Shown here: positions 36,901 to 44,336 of the stretch, piece after piece | Position numbering within the stretch: the stretch's first letter is position 1 | Layout of the letters: each line of letters opens with the position of its first letter | From: Oscillospiraceae bacterium | Lineage (GTDB): Bacteria; Bacillota; Clostridia; Oscillospirales; Oscillospiraceae | Direction: 5' to 3' | DNA length: 59,295 nucleotides | NCBI GenBank assembly: GCA_017535635.1 | Contig: JAFXTU010000012.1 | Location: 1-59,295 of the forward strand | Made by a program: the position numbers and the translations under genes | The notes under the pieces: model-generated | Seen by the model: the letters and a program-made list of their open reading frames with translations, nothing else | Told to the model about the DNA's origin: nothing | Database searches by the model: none

Positions 36901-37486
36901 GGAGAGGACCGCATGGCAGAACCCCGTGGACAATATCATCTGTTCCTGGGGAAGCGGAGGAGCAAACAACAGCTGGCTTTGCTGGAGGTATAACACTTCC
37001 CCCACCTACGGAAGCAGTGAACCCGACCGAAAATGGCATCTGGGGATTGACGTCCGAAACAGCAGTCCGGAATACGGATCCAAAGCAGGTGCTCCAGTCT
37101 ATGCTGTCTCTGACGGCGTCATCACCAAAACAGCCACGTCAGCAATAAAGGGAAACGGAAATACCGTTACGGTTTACCATGAGGGAGAAGACGTCACGAC
37201 GTTTTATGCGCATTTGCAGTCTTATTGCGTGTCGATCGGTGATACGGTAACCAAGGGGCAGCAGATTGGCGTTATGGGCAGCAGCGGTACGGATAGTGTC
37301 CATTTACACTTTGCCGTTATCAAGGGAAGAAAGATCGGTGATTTCTCTGGATATGCGTATATCACCAGTGCCGATAAACCGAACTACGTTATTACGCATC
37401 AGGGCGGCGCCGATTATATTGAGGCAGATGAATTCAACTACGAAGGGAACACATTCTGTAATCCGTGGACATATCTTAACGGGTAA
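30926..37486 (+). CDS. Giant Fn3/BACON-repeat protein with GH24 lysozyme, CHAP-like and M23 peptidase domains; 5' end apparently missing
   Basis: From the first ATG the protein is 2186 aa. Many Fn3/Ig-like repeats (LxWxxVxGAxxYxVxLxD pattern) alternate with BACON-type domains (residues about 315-400, 880-990, 1290-1380, 1890-1990). Three cell-wall hydrolase modules are seen. A GH24 muramidase spans about 1095-1265 (catalytic Glu in KREGRHP, TIGIGHC, NQFDALVSFTFNLG). A Cys-rich CKCHGRGTC element is followed by a CHAP-like cysteine peptidase (GQCKGFA about 1744, SSHSMIV about 1810, NANGS). A C-terminal M23/LytM endopeptidase has HLGID about 2038 and HLHF about 2126. There is no signal peptide, and the first ATG has no ribosome site. 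The frame is open upstream to 30758 with repeat-like sequence, so the gene looks 5'-truncated. Codon use is more AT-rich than in its neighbours. Confidence 0.8.
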   Translation: MITSTYMSDGYYRDKIPTYPLYESVPISWTNVPAAEFYSAQLTKIEDNEAAVTQNYTNITTNHFEVPLADLSSGSRYRVYVFAHHSEECSIKSDDMWFRAPYPGNLTLDPTSIVLPELSKDESDPTVLTLQNLTLVWEPVSAAVRYQVNVYDTKNDVTDYEIDGLTECTVTIPKDSLWTGLPYCIYISAYDQQGHMTYEEFYVQFQNSGMEKPVLLSPALSADSQNSSAVQEKDLSLVWTQVEGAAHYSVSLYDYYDDDWDKVLSSGSIAGTSYTIPRSELYAGGRFKLYIRAEDTYGNAEKSVPYYFTVGSSSTMDLSLYDHFFDDSFGTKYVGLTTSSAWTAQVSASWITLSQTTGTGSDRLGISVTANNGSFPRSGTVTFRNSAGGCAVFSVTQAGNGQSNSGALRITRPSQGSVMAYERFRTAWSYNYDHAYFEVELRNLTTSRTVYSQSSVIVYYQDIPTSALAYNNLYQLTVSAFNAAGSKVSESSLVFRTEGASSGSGNQGGQSDLFFDDELFTHGETEILYYGITSGSVTEQRDIDLAWKQVLNADYYWIALRDSTLYPNSSTGIKLIDKRTESLTDKISATLLTPGHSYNLWIAAHTEDGTLINGKNIAFSVSEDAGNPDPGTVNVTYPSNGQTLNAGDLTIRWSAYEGTAVYFVALRDITLYPNVNGGAENSVFYGTVNGTSLTIPEADLPAGHSFRLWVEARDGADAAIAMRLITFTVVEPQAAETVPIVSMDTSDEILTLGEAYYFSGTVSADGGALDRIQVTVMEADTGRFCDYAIYDRSAIAALGSGTSFSLSNINCISTGAGAVIGTSGSGYADSGSETLYPTNAGSVYLIKIRAANTGGRIYLLAEKKITLRGEAGSAPTAASYLNLSDSEWNTDSSSSLKIVEVDASDEWAVESCPDWIRLGLVSGGMSLQDSLRLLAADSSGSLSESQQSGAWRLLLMTEQNISGQARSGLVRLRSGSLEKTVQVYQQTGEDAFGPMVSIVNPVGGQDGVFYPGERLHIEVSAANFSSGEITVRKPDGSLSTYPITSNETEILYDLPSAGVYVITAGVNGRNTAGQNGGDYDYSQIVSVSVVQMTDADGNMHVSQVLIDYIAKREGRHPTVYRDVAGKDTIGIGHCLTANEITAGTYRSVSLSNAEMDVLFRQDIADSEEIVNRFMKKHNIQYSQNQFDALVSFTFNLGDRFNSTNSQGKPTRFNTYMKQYGADIDDRLVSNLFANWHHANGLDIKGLYFRRIEEALIFTRGIYVVRYDWPLPAWFKDGAKGDDVPDDWYPEFDSYLDLSSDSVSVPAAGGDALVLVTSIGEWNAATQASWIEIINGNGDGNGTLRFRAAENGNPGARNAVITISSQGISRNLQVVQVGTVQQDLTASASLTTRELFAGETAEIAVDPRGGSGTYHYILQTYRNGVQEGITHSQGHNTLTVVPKNDGMYYFVVTVTDGTGNSVTLRTESISVNTKPLVLTGFPSDGGMLSADALPVVEWEPVIGAVSYQVRLRNLTTGEMAISDEGAPDGLIVTGNGFDLSQYSLPKASQFRLWIGAYDGSGAKVAQTQRVFSTYSLPAIEFTSPTGSEVPANGDLAVAWQAAPGDVIYRWAVLDLTTDVYLRNELTAQIHGVLYSSELTPGSSYRMHISAYSKEGARVAECSSSYTFTYGPADTSSGPEDFGNLMINGIDLLYAPGEYFSTTGTACKCHGRGTCGEASDCTCISSFKNTRGYTAGMADVGLGFGQCKGFALYCQVMLYGCREPWSDDSVISAGTATGGFKNFGSWTNGNTAALKALITEAGVGAHIRTSGSSHSMIVAKITNEGFTVFNANGSLNKEYPYDGSAERTSRCRIGTYTYTWESYANSTYGQRGIKYISNYVQGASGSSGGQEGAPSACRLTSGKDAVSFNRKAGESKEIAMSYCGSGYGFVDLQSQNGIAYYGDWLRFDVTDANRLVISTTSVNTTGHDRTYVLKLGCPSHPDHVLEIMVTQGTEERTAWQNPVDNIICSWGSGGANNSWLCWRYNTSPTYGSSEPDRKWHLGIDVRNSSPEYGSKAGAPVYAVSDGVITKTATSAIKGNGNTVTVYHEGEDVTTFYAHLQSYCVSIGDTVTKGQQIGVMGSSGTDSVHLHFAVIKGRKIGDFSGYAYITSADKPNYVITHQGGADYIEADEFNYEGNTFCNPWTYLNG

Positions 37487-37617
37487 CGATTAAAGGTGCG
37501 TCCCCAAAGGCTAATATGCATGATCCGTATCCCGGTCAAAATGATAATATCTGAGAAACAGACGTCCATTTTGATCCGACAGAAGGTCTATTAGGATAAA
37601 ACGGGAACAGTAAAAAC

Positions 37618-37651
37618 GGGGCTGTATCAAACACAAGTTTGCTATAGCCCC
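37618..37651 (-). terminator. Hairpin downstream of the giant gene
   Basis: GGGGCTGTATCAAAC and GTTTGCTATAGCCCC form an imperfect stem. On the minus strand it is followed by GTTTTTA, so it may end transcripts coming from tRNA-Gly; on the plus strand no T-run follows. Confidence 0.45.
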
Positions 37652-37684
37652 CAATTCACACCAAGGTATAAAACGGAAAACAAA

Positions 37685-37967
37685 AACGCCGTCGCGAACG
37701 ATACATAGTCCGCGACGATGCTGGTGCGATCGGTTAATACTCCTTCTCCCCCCAAAAAACAAAATGCGAGCCCAGCGGAGCGGGTTGCATTTTGAAAGGA
37801 GGAGCGAACGATATGCAGTCCGCTCTGCCGCTACCCCAAAAGAACAAAATCGGAGCCCAGCGAAGCGGGTCCGATTTTGAAAGGAGGAGCGACGGAGTGA
37901 GTGAGAGACGGCGTTTGTTTTGAAAAAAGAAACGCCGTCGCGAACGATACGAAGTCCGCGACGACGC
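37685..37967. repeat. tRNA-adjacent repeat cluster: direct repeats and palindromic hairpins
   Basis: A roughly 40-bp direct repeat with ACGCCGTCGCGAACGATAC, AGTCCGCGACGA and GCTGG occurs at 37686-37728 and 37932-37974; the second copy runs into the tRNA 3' end. Between them are two related hairpins: CAAAATGC...GCATTTTG (37760-37794) and CAAAATCGGA...TCCGATTTTG (37845-37879). Both carry GCCCAGCG-GAGCGGG-type loops and are followed by AAAGGAGGAGCGA. A third inverted repeat GACGGCGTTT...AAACGCCGTC lies at 37907-37939 and a fourth CGTCGCG...CGCGACG at 37936-37963. No protein is encoded here. Confidence 0.7.
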
Positions 37968-38041
37968 TGGAGCGGATAATGGGAATCGAACCCACCTATC
38001 CGGCTTGGGAAGCCGGTGTTCTACCGATGAACTATATCCGC
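37968..38041 (-). tRNA. tRNA-Gly (anticodon CCC), CCA encoded
   Basis: The minus strand gives acceptor GCGGATA pairing with TATCCGC, a D-arm, the anticodon stem-loop CCGGC-TTCCCAA-GCCGG (anticodon CCC) and a T-loop GGGTTCGATTCCC. Discriminator T and an encoded CCA follow. Total 74 nt. Confidence 0.95.
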
Positions 38042-38053
38042 ATTGCAGGGATG

Positions 38054-38082
38054 AGTATAGCATACCCTGCCTGAGAATGCAA
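38054..38082 (-). promoter_or_regulatory. Promoter of tRNA-Gly
   Basis: On the minus strand TTGCAT (38082-38077), 17-bp spacer, TATACT (38059-38054), placed 12 bp before the tRNA 5' end. Confidence 0.7.
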
Positions 38083-38133
38083 GTCGATTTTTCCGGGAAA
38101 CCACAAATCCTTTTACATCCCGGAATGGAGCAT

Positions 38134-39333
38134 TCAGCTCTCTGCGGTCCCCAATCCGCCGAACGGCATCTCCGTAGGCTCTTTCCCGAATTCCCTCAGC
38201 CAGGAAACATAGGCGTCGACGACCTGGGAAGCCGTGAGGCTCCCGCTGCAGGAGGGGTATTTGTCTACATCCCACCAATACCGGAGGACCATATCGGCAT
38301 CGGCAAGGAGAAACCCGTCGGAAACGGAACCGCCCGAACAGGCCAGACAGTCCACGTGATAATACGCGTCCTCCAAGCGGATCAGATTCCAGCAGCGGAC
38401 AAGGCCCTCCGCTCTTCCCTCGATCACCTGACACTCCAGGCCGCAGCGGTTGCACAGAAGCTGGAACGCCATTGCGCAGCCCTCGGAGGAGGAAGCCCCC
38501 AGGACCAGGGCGTCATAGGCCGTATTCCCTGCCCCGGCGCTTTGAACGGCCTGGGCAACGGTCTGGCAGCAGAGCAGCGCGGCGATCTCCTCGGGGAAGC
38601 CCTCGCATCTCTCGGCGCAGTCTTCCGCCAGCCGATCCAGGGTGGAGAGGCGTTCTGCGGCAGTCTCCCTGGAGTCCAGGTAGGAGAAGGAGATGTCCAG
38701 GATCTTGGTCACGGCGCTCTCCTCCGGGAAAAAGGCCACCTCCATGCCGGGGCGGGAGGAGAGCAGCTCCGGATGCTTCCGATAATAATTGTCGATGCAG
38801 CCGGTAACGCTCCCCTCCGTCACCGCGAGAGATGAGATCTGGACCGCGATATGTGTTTTTCCGATGAGGACAGAGTTCTCCAGCATGGTATACAGGTCCG
38901 CCGGGTTGATCGCCTGACGGACCGCCGCGATCTCCTCCGGCATCATCCGATACCGGATGCGGAGGCCGATCTCCTGATAGCCCAGGATCCGGTTCACGGT
39001 ATGGCTGATGTAGTCCACGGCGTAGGCGCCCAGAGGGTAGTCCCGCGTGGCGTCCAGGCAGGCGCGGGAGATATCGTCCTCCACAGAACCGGAGTAATCC
39101 GTCACCCGGATGGTCCCGGTCTCCATGGCGGAGGAGATCATGCTGTAGAGGGCGTTTTTCATGCCCACATAGGTCCGGACCTCGTAGTACTGCCCCTCGG
39201 AATCCATCAGCTCCACAGACTCCTGGTGCTTCGTCACGGAGACATACTCCCCTTCAAAGAAGCGGGAGCAGCCGCACAGAAGGGCGAGGGCAAGGAGCAG
39301 CGCAAGGCCCCGGGCGATCCGTTTTCCCGACAC
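38134..39333 (-). CDS. Lipoprotein with degenerate transglutaminase-like domain
   Basis: The 399-aa protein begins with a lipoprotein signal: basic start, hydrophobic ALLLALALL and lipobox LCGC with Cys22, so it is predicted to be attached to the outer face of the membrane. The C-terminal third looks like a transglutaminase core: SSEGCAMAFQLLCNRCGLEC (nucleophile-type Cys) and later RCWNLIRLEDAYYHVDC. The catalytic His of the usual HAWN motif is Arg (RCWN), while the Asp in YHVD is kept, so it may be inactive. The GTG start at 39333 is 1 nt after the parC stop and has GGAAGGGG upstream. Function unknown. Confidence 0.7.
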   Translation of the reverse strand: MSGKRIARGLALLLALALLCGCSRFFEGEYVSVTKHQESVELMDSEGQYYEVRTYVGMKNALYSMISSAMETGTIRVTDYSGSVEDDISRACLDATRDYPLGAYAVDYISHTVNRILGYQEIGLRIRYRMMPEEIAAVRQAINPADLYTMLENSVLIGKTHIAVQISSLAVTEGSVTGCIDNYYRKHPELLSSRPGMEVAFFPEESAVTKILDISFSYLDSRETAAERLSTLDRLAEDCAERCEGFPEEIAALLCCQTVAQAVQSAGAGNTAYDALVLGASSSEGCAMAFQLLCNRCGLECQVIEGRAEGLVRCWNLIRLEDAYYHVDCLACSGGSVSDGFLLADADMVLRYWWDVDKYPSCSGSLTASQVVDAYVSWLREFGKEPTEMPFGGLGTAES

Positions 39334-39334
39334 C

Positions 39335-41584
39335 TTAGTCCCCTTCCATGCTGAGCTGCGTCTCGCCGGTGTCCTCCGGCTTCAGCAGCGCGCCCGCCGC
39401 CGGAAGATTCCGCGCCGTATACCTGGCGCGGTTGGAGATGCGGGACTCCTCCAGCTTCTCCGCGCTTTGCAGCCGGTACTTGGGCTTCAGCGTCATCGCC
39501 TGGACGCCCTGGCTGTCCCGGGTGGCCTTCTCCGCCAGCTGCGCCGTATTCAGGATCAGCGCCCGCCCCTCCGTGGAATAGAGGACCACCTGGGTTTCCC
39601 CGCTGAAAGGCAGGATCGCGGCGATGGGCGACTTGTCGGAATAGGCGCCGGTGAGTTTTTTCCGGTTGGTTTTTGTGGCGTAGGCGCCCAGGCCCACTCT
39701 GGCCGCCTTCCCGTTTTCAAAGACGAAGAGGATGCTGTCCCGGTATTCGCCCGGATCCAGAACGGTAATCACGTTCTCTCCCTCGTCCATCTGAAGCTTC
39801 GTGGGCAAAAAAGTCCCCAGGGCGGAAGCCCGCCCATCCTCAAAGTCGCTGAGCCTGGTCTTATAGACCTGGCAGCGATCCGTAAAGACCAGGAGCTCGG
39901 AACGGTTCGTGGCCTCGAAGGAGAGGAGGAGACCGTCGTCCTCCTTGTATTTCTGTTCGCCGCTCATCCTGAGGGACTGGGCGGTGATCTTTTTCAGGTA
40001 GCCGTGGCGGCTGAGGAACACGGTCACCGGGTAATCGGGGATGCTCTCCTCCTCGGGCTCCTGAACCAGTTCGTCCTTGTAGACCAGGGTCGTCCGCCGG
40101 GGAGCGCCGTACTGCTTGATGACCTTTTCCAGCTCCTGCCGGATGATGGTGTGGACGCGGCTGCGCTTTTTCAGGATATCCTCCAGGTCGGCGATGTCCT
40201 TTTCCAGCTGCTCCGTGTCCTTGATCTGCTTCAGGATGTATTCCTTGTTGATGTTCCTGAGGCGGATGTCCGCCACGAATTCCGCCTGCACCTCGTCGAT
40301 GCCGAAGCCGATCATCAGGTTGGGGACCACCTCGGCGTCGGATTCCGTCTCCCGGATGATGGCGATGGCCTTGTCGATGTCCAGAAGGATCTTCCCCAGG
40401 CCCTGGAGCAGGTGCAGCCGCTCCTGCTTCCTGGTCAGCTCATAGTGGGTCCGCCTCCGCACGGATTCGGAGCGCCAGGCCACCCACTCCTCCAGCAGCT
40501 CCGGGACCCCCAGGACCCGGGGCATCCCGGCGATGAGCACGTTGAAATTGCAGGAGAAGGCGTCCTCCAGGGGCGTCAGGCGAAATAGCCGCTGCATGAC
40601 CCGGTCCGGGTCCTGGCCCCGCTTCAGGTCGATGGCCAGCTTCAGCCCGCCCAGGTCCGTCTCGTCCCGCATGTCCGCGATCTCCTTGACCTTCCCGGTC
40701 TTCACCAGCTCCGCCACCTTGTCGATGATGGCCTCGGAGGTGGTGGTATAGGGGATCTCGTAGATCTCGATGATGTTGTTTTCCTTGTCGTAGCGCCACT
40801 TCGCCCGGACCCGGAAGCTTCCCCGCCCCGTGCGGTAGATCTCCTCCATCTCGCTCCGATCGTAGAGGATTTCTCCGCCGGTGGGAAAGTCCGGCGCGGG
40901 CATGACGCTGAGAAGGTCCGCCTGCGGGTCCCGCAGGTACTCAATGGTGGCCTGGCAGACCTCCGCCAGGTTGAAGCCGCAGAGGTTGCTGGCCATGCCC
41001 ACGGCGATGCCCAGGTTGGCGGAGACCAGGACGTTGGGAAAGGTGGTGGGCAGGAGCGAGGGCTCCTGCATGCCGCCGTCGTAGGAATCCGCGAAATCCA
41101 CGGTGTCCTTGTCGATATCCCGGAAGAGCTCCGAACAGATCGCGGACAGCTTCGCCTCGGTGTAGCGGGAGGCGGCGTAGGCCATATCCCGGGAGTAGAC
41201 CTTGCCGAAATTGCCCTTGGAGTCCACAAAGGGGGTGAGCAGGGCCCCGTAACCCTTGCTGAGGCGCACCATGGTATCATAGATGGCGGCGTCCCCGTGG
41301 GGGTTCAGCTTCATGGTGGAGCCCACGATGTTGGCGGACTTGGTGCGGGAGCCGGTGAGGAGCCCCATCTTGTACATGGTGTAGAGCAGCTTCCGGTGGG
41401 AGGGCTTGAAGCCGTCGATCTCCGGGATGGCCCGGGAGACGATGACGCTCATGGCGTAGGGCATGTAGTTGACTTCCAGGGTGTCCACGATGGGCTGCTC
41501 GGTGATCTCCGCCCGGAGGCCGACCACGTTCTCCGCCACCGGTTTTTTGTTATCGCTGTTCTCCGTCTTTTTCTTTCTGGCCAT
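39335..41584 (-). CDS. parC: DNA topoisomerase IV/gyrase-like subunit A
   Basis: This 749-aa type IIA topoisomerase subunit cuts and rejoins DNA. It has YAMSVIVSRAIPEIDGFKPSHRKLLY near the N-terminus, the active-site Tyr in AASRYTEAKLS, GIAVGMASNL, and a coiled coil in the middle (KQIKDTEQLEKDIADLEDILKKRS). The C-terminal part shows beta-pinwheel-like repeats but no gyrase box (QRRGGKG), which favours topoisomerase IV or a clostridial paralog over gyrase. It lies 15 nt after the B subunit. Confidence 0.88.
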   Translation of the reverse strand: MARKKKTENSDNKKPVAENVVGLRAEITEQPIVDTLEVNYMPYAMSVIVSRAIPEIDGFKPSHRKLLYTMYKMGLLTGSRTKSANIVGSTMKLNPHGDAAIYDTMVRLSKGYGALLTPFVDSKGNFGKVYSRDMAYAASRYTEAKLSAICSELFRDIDKDTVDFADSYDGGMQEPSLLPTTFPNVLVSANLGIAVGMASNLCGFNLAEVCQATIEYLRDPQADLLSVMPAPDFPTGGEILYDRSEMEEIYRTGRGSFRVRAKWRYDKENNIIEIYEIPYTTTSEAIIDKVAELVKTGKVKEIADMRDETDLGGLKLAIDLKRGQDPDRVMQRLFRLTPLEDAFSCNFNVLIAGMPRVLGVPELLEEWVAWRSESVRRRTHYELTRKQERLHLLQGLGKILLDIDKAIAIIRETESDAEVVPNLMIGFGIDEVQAEFVADIRLRNINKEYILKQIKDTEQLEKDIADLEDILKKRSRVHTIIRQELEKVIKQYGAPRRTTLVYKDELVQEPEEESIPDYPVTVFLSRHGYLKKITAQSLRMSGEQKYKEDDGLLLSFEATNRSELLVFTDRCQVYKTRLSDFEDGRASALGTFLPTKLQMDEGENVITVLDPGEYRDSILFVFENGKAARVGLGAYATKTNRKKLTGAYSDKSPIAAILPFSGETQVVLYSTEGRALILNTAQLAEKATRDSQGVQAMTLKPKYRLQSAEKLEESRISNRARYTARNLPAAGALLKPEDTGETQLSMEGD

Positions 41585-41599
41585 ACTGCGTCACCTCCC

Positions 41600-43591
41600 T
41601 CAGCTCACGTCGATCAGGTCGATATAGCGCCAGCCGTTTTCCGAAATATGTGCTTTCCGCCCGGAGAGGTTGTCCCCCAGGAGGAGGTCGAAGGTCTCCG
41701 CCGTCTGCCTCACGTCCCCGGGCAGGACCTTGATGAGCCTCCTTGTCTCCGGGTTCATGGTGGTCATCCACATCATCTCCGGGTCGTTCTCGCCCAGGCC
41801 CTTGGAGCGCTGGATGCTGGGCCTCGCGCCCTCCCCCAGCTCGGCCAGGATATCCGCCTTGTCCTTTTCCGTATAGGCAAACCAGGTTTTTCCCTTATAG
41901 CCGATCTCATAGAGGGGGGATTCCGCGATATAGACGTAGCCCTGGTTGATGAGGGAGGGGACCAGCCGGTAGATCATGGTGAGGATCAGGGTGCGGATCT
42001 GGTAGCCGTCCACGTCGGCGTCGGTGCAGATGATGATCTTGCTCCAGCGCAGATTCTCCAGGTCGAAGGTGTTGATGTCCTTGTTGTGCCGGTCACTGAC
42101 CTCCACGCCGCAGCCCAGGACCTTCAGCAGATCGGTGATGATCTCGCTCTTGAAGATGCGGGCGTAGTCCGCCTTGAGGCAGTTGAGGATCTTCCCCCGC
42201 ACCGGCATGATGCCCTGGAATTCCGCGTCCCGGCTCTGCTTGCAGGCGCCCAGGGCGCTGTCTCCCTCCACGATGTAGATCTCCCGGCGGCTCACGTCCT
42301 TGGTGCGGCAGTCCACGAATTTCTCAATGCGGCTGGTGAGGTCCACGGAGCCGGTGAGCTTCTTCTTCATGTTCTGCCGGGTCCGCTCTGCCGTCTCCCG
42401 GCTCCGCTTGTTCACCAGGACCTGCTCCATGACCTTCTCCGCGTCCTTGGGGTTCTCGATGAAATAGATTTCCAGCTTGGACTTGAAGAACTCCGTCATG
42501 GCCTCCTGGATGAAGCGGTTGGTGATGGCCTTTTTCGTCTGGTTCTCGTAGGAGGTGCGGGTAGAGAAGCAGTTGGTGACCAGGATGAGGCAATCCTGAA
42601 TGTCGTTGAAGGTGACCTTGGCCTCGTTTTTCTGGTACTTCCCCTGCTTGCGCAGGAGAGCGTCAATGGCGGAAACGAAGGCGCTGCGGACGGCCTTCTC
42701 CGGCGCGCCGCCGTACTCCAGGAAAGAGGAGTTGTGGTAGTACTCGATCAGGTTCCGCTTGTTGGAGAAGCAGAAGGCCGCCGAGAGCTTCACCTTGTAT
42801 TCCGGCATATCCTCCCGGTCCCGGCCCCGGCGCTCGGCCTCGATATACTCCGGCAGGGTCAGCCCTTCCTCCCCTGCCAGCTCCGCCACATAGTCCCGGA
42901 TGCCGTTTTCGTAGTAGTACTCTGTCTCCTGGAAGCTTCCCTTCTCCCCCTCCTGCCGCAACCGGAAGGTGACGCCGGAGTTCACCACGGCCTGCTTTTT
43001 CAGCACGTCCTGGAAGTACTCCGGGGGAATGGCAGTGTCGGTGAACACCTCCAGGTCCGGCTTCCAGCGGATGCGGGAGCCGGTGCGCTTTTTCGCGTAT
43101 TCCTCGGACTTCAGGCCGCCGATGTTCTCCCCCTTCTCAAAGTGGAGGTCGTACTTTTTCCCGTCCCGCCAGACCGTCACATCCATGTATTCGGAGGAAT
43201 ACTGGGTGGCGCAGGAGCCCAGGCCGTTGAGGCCCAGGGAATACTCATAGTTGTCGCCGCCCTCGTTGTCGTACTTGCCTCCGGCGTAGAGCTCGCAGAA
43301 AACGAGCTCCCAGTTTTAGCGCCCTTCGGCAGGGTTGTAGTCCACGGGACAGCCCCGGCCGAAATCCTCCACCTCGATGGAGCCGTCCCGGTAGCTGGTG
43401 AGGATGATCTCCTTCCCGTAGCCCTCCTTGGCCTCGTCGATGGAGTTGGAGAGGATCTCAAAGACCGCGTGCTCGCAGCCCTCCAGCCCGTCGGAGCCGA
43501 AGATGACCCCCGGGCGCTTGCGGACCCGGTCGGCCCCCTTGAGGGAGGAAATGCTCTCGTTTCCGTATTCTTTCGCTTGCTTTCTTGCCAT
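41600..43591 (-). pseudogene. parE: DNA topoisomerase IV/gyrase-like subunit B with in-frame TAA at codon 92
   Basis: The reading frame encodes the ATPase subunit of the type IIA topoisomerase: GHKL motifs EILSNSIDEA (about 45-54), VEDFGRGCPVD (74-84) and LGLNGLGS, then the TOPRIM motifs IVEGDSALG and CTDADVDGYQIRTL. Codon 92 (43318-43316) is TAA, between PAEGR and NWELVFCELYAGGKYDNEGG. Homologs have an aromatic residue (usually Tyr) here, and the frame is continuous before and after, so a single substitution explains it. Start ATG 43591 has AGGGAAGC upstream. Either the gene is broken, or the base is a sequencing error, or the stop is read through. The rest (663 sense codons) looks intact and under selection. 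Confidence 0.85.
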
Positions 43592-43634
43592 AGCTTCCCT
43601 GTCCGGCCGCACCGGACTCTCCTTTTCTTCCTGC

Positions 43635-44327
43635 TTAATCCTTCTGCAGCAGCAGACCCACGCCCCCCAGCCCGTAGAGCATCGCGGGCATGGGGAAGGG
43701 CGGCTCCTGGGGTTCCAGCTTTCCGGTGAGGCAGGCGTCCACGCAGCCCAGAAGCCGGTCCAGAATCTCCGGCGCCTGGGGCATGGGCCCGTGGGCCGGG
43801 TAGATCTTATCGTAGTACTCTGCCTGGCGCTGCAGCCGCTCCAGGCTGGCGCGGAAGGCGTAAAGGCTCCTCTCCCGGCCGAACATGAAGATCGGGGAGG
43901 CGGCCACGGTATCTCCGCTGAAGAGATAGCGCCGCTCCTCGTCCAGCAGGGCGATGCTGCCGCAGGTGTGGCCGGGGACCAGCAGGACCTCCACCCACCG
44001 GTCTCCCAGATAGAGCCTGGCGTTGTCGGGAATGGGCAGATGGGGCTTTCCCGGGTTCCGCTCCTCGAAGGAGGCGAATTCCGCAGGGTGCAGATAGGGC
44101 GGATCGAACTGATCGTTGCAGCCGGTATGGTCCCCGTCGGCGTGGGTGTTCACCAGCATAACGGGCTTATTTGTGAGGGACTCCACCACACTCCGCAGGT
44201 CCCCTGCTCCGTTGCCGGAGTCGATGAGCATGGCCCGCTCCGTTCCGGCCAGGAGGTAAGAGCGCACCATGCCCTCCTCGATGGCCCAAGTGCTTTCGTC
44301 GATTTGTACGACCTGATAAGCGTCCAT
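43635..44327 (-). CDS. MBL-fold metallo-hydrolase
   Basis: The 230-aa protein has the metal-binding THADGDHTGC (residues 61-70; HxDxDH variant of HxHxDH), a later VPGHTCGSIAL with the third His, LFSGDTV (Asp ligand) and YPAHGP (last His). It belongs to the glyoxalase II-like MBL branch with an unknown substrate. It is 9 nt after GH3 and 43 nt before parE, probably co-transcribed. Confidence 0.85.
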   Translation of the reverse strand: MDAYQVVQIDESTWAIEEGMVRSYLLAGTERAMLIDSGNGAGDLRSVVESLTNKPVMLVNTHADGDHTGCNDQFDPPYLHPAEFASFEERNPGKPHLPIPDNARLYLGDRWVEVLLVPGHTCGSIALLDEERRYLFSGDTVAASPIFMFGRERSLYAFRASLERLQRQAEYYDKIYPAHGPMPQAPEILDRLLGCVDACLTGKLEPQEPPFPMPAMLYGLGGVGLLLQKD

Positions 44328-44336
44328 TGAAAACTC

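Noticed and set aside
37734..38063. A 109-aa minus-strand reading frame across tRNA-Gly and the hairpin repeats
   Set aside because: Its N-terminal part is a translation of the tRNA gene and the rest of the palindromic repeats; no ribosome site and no protein-like composition.
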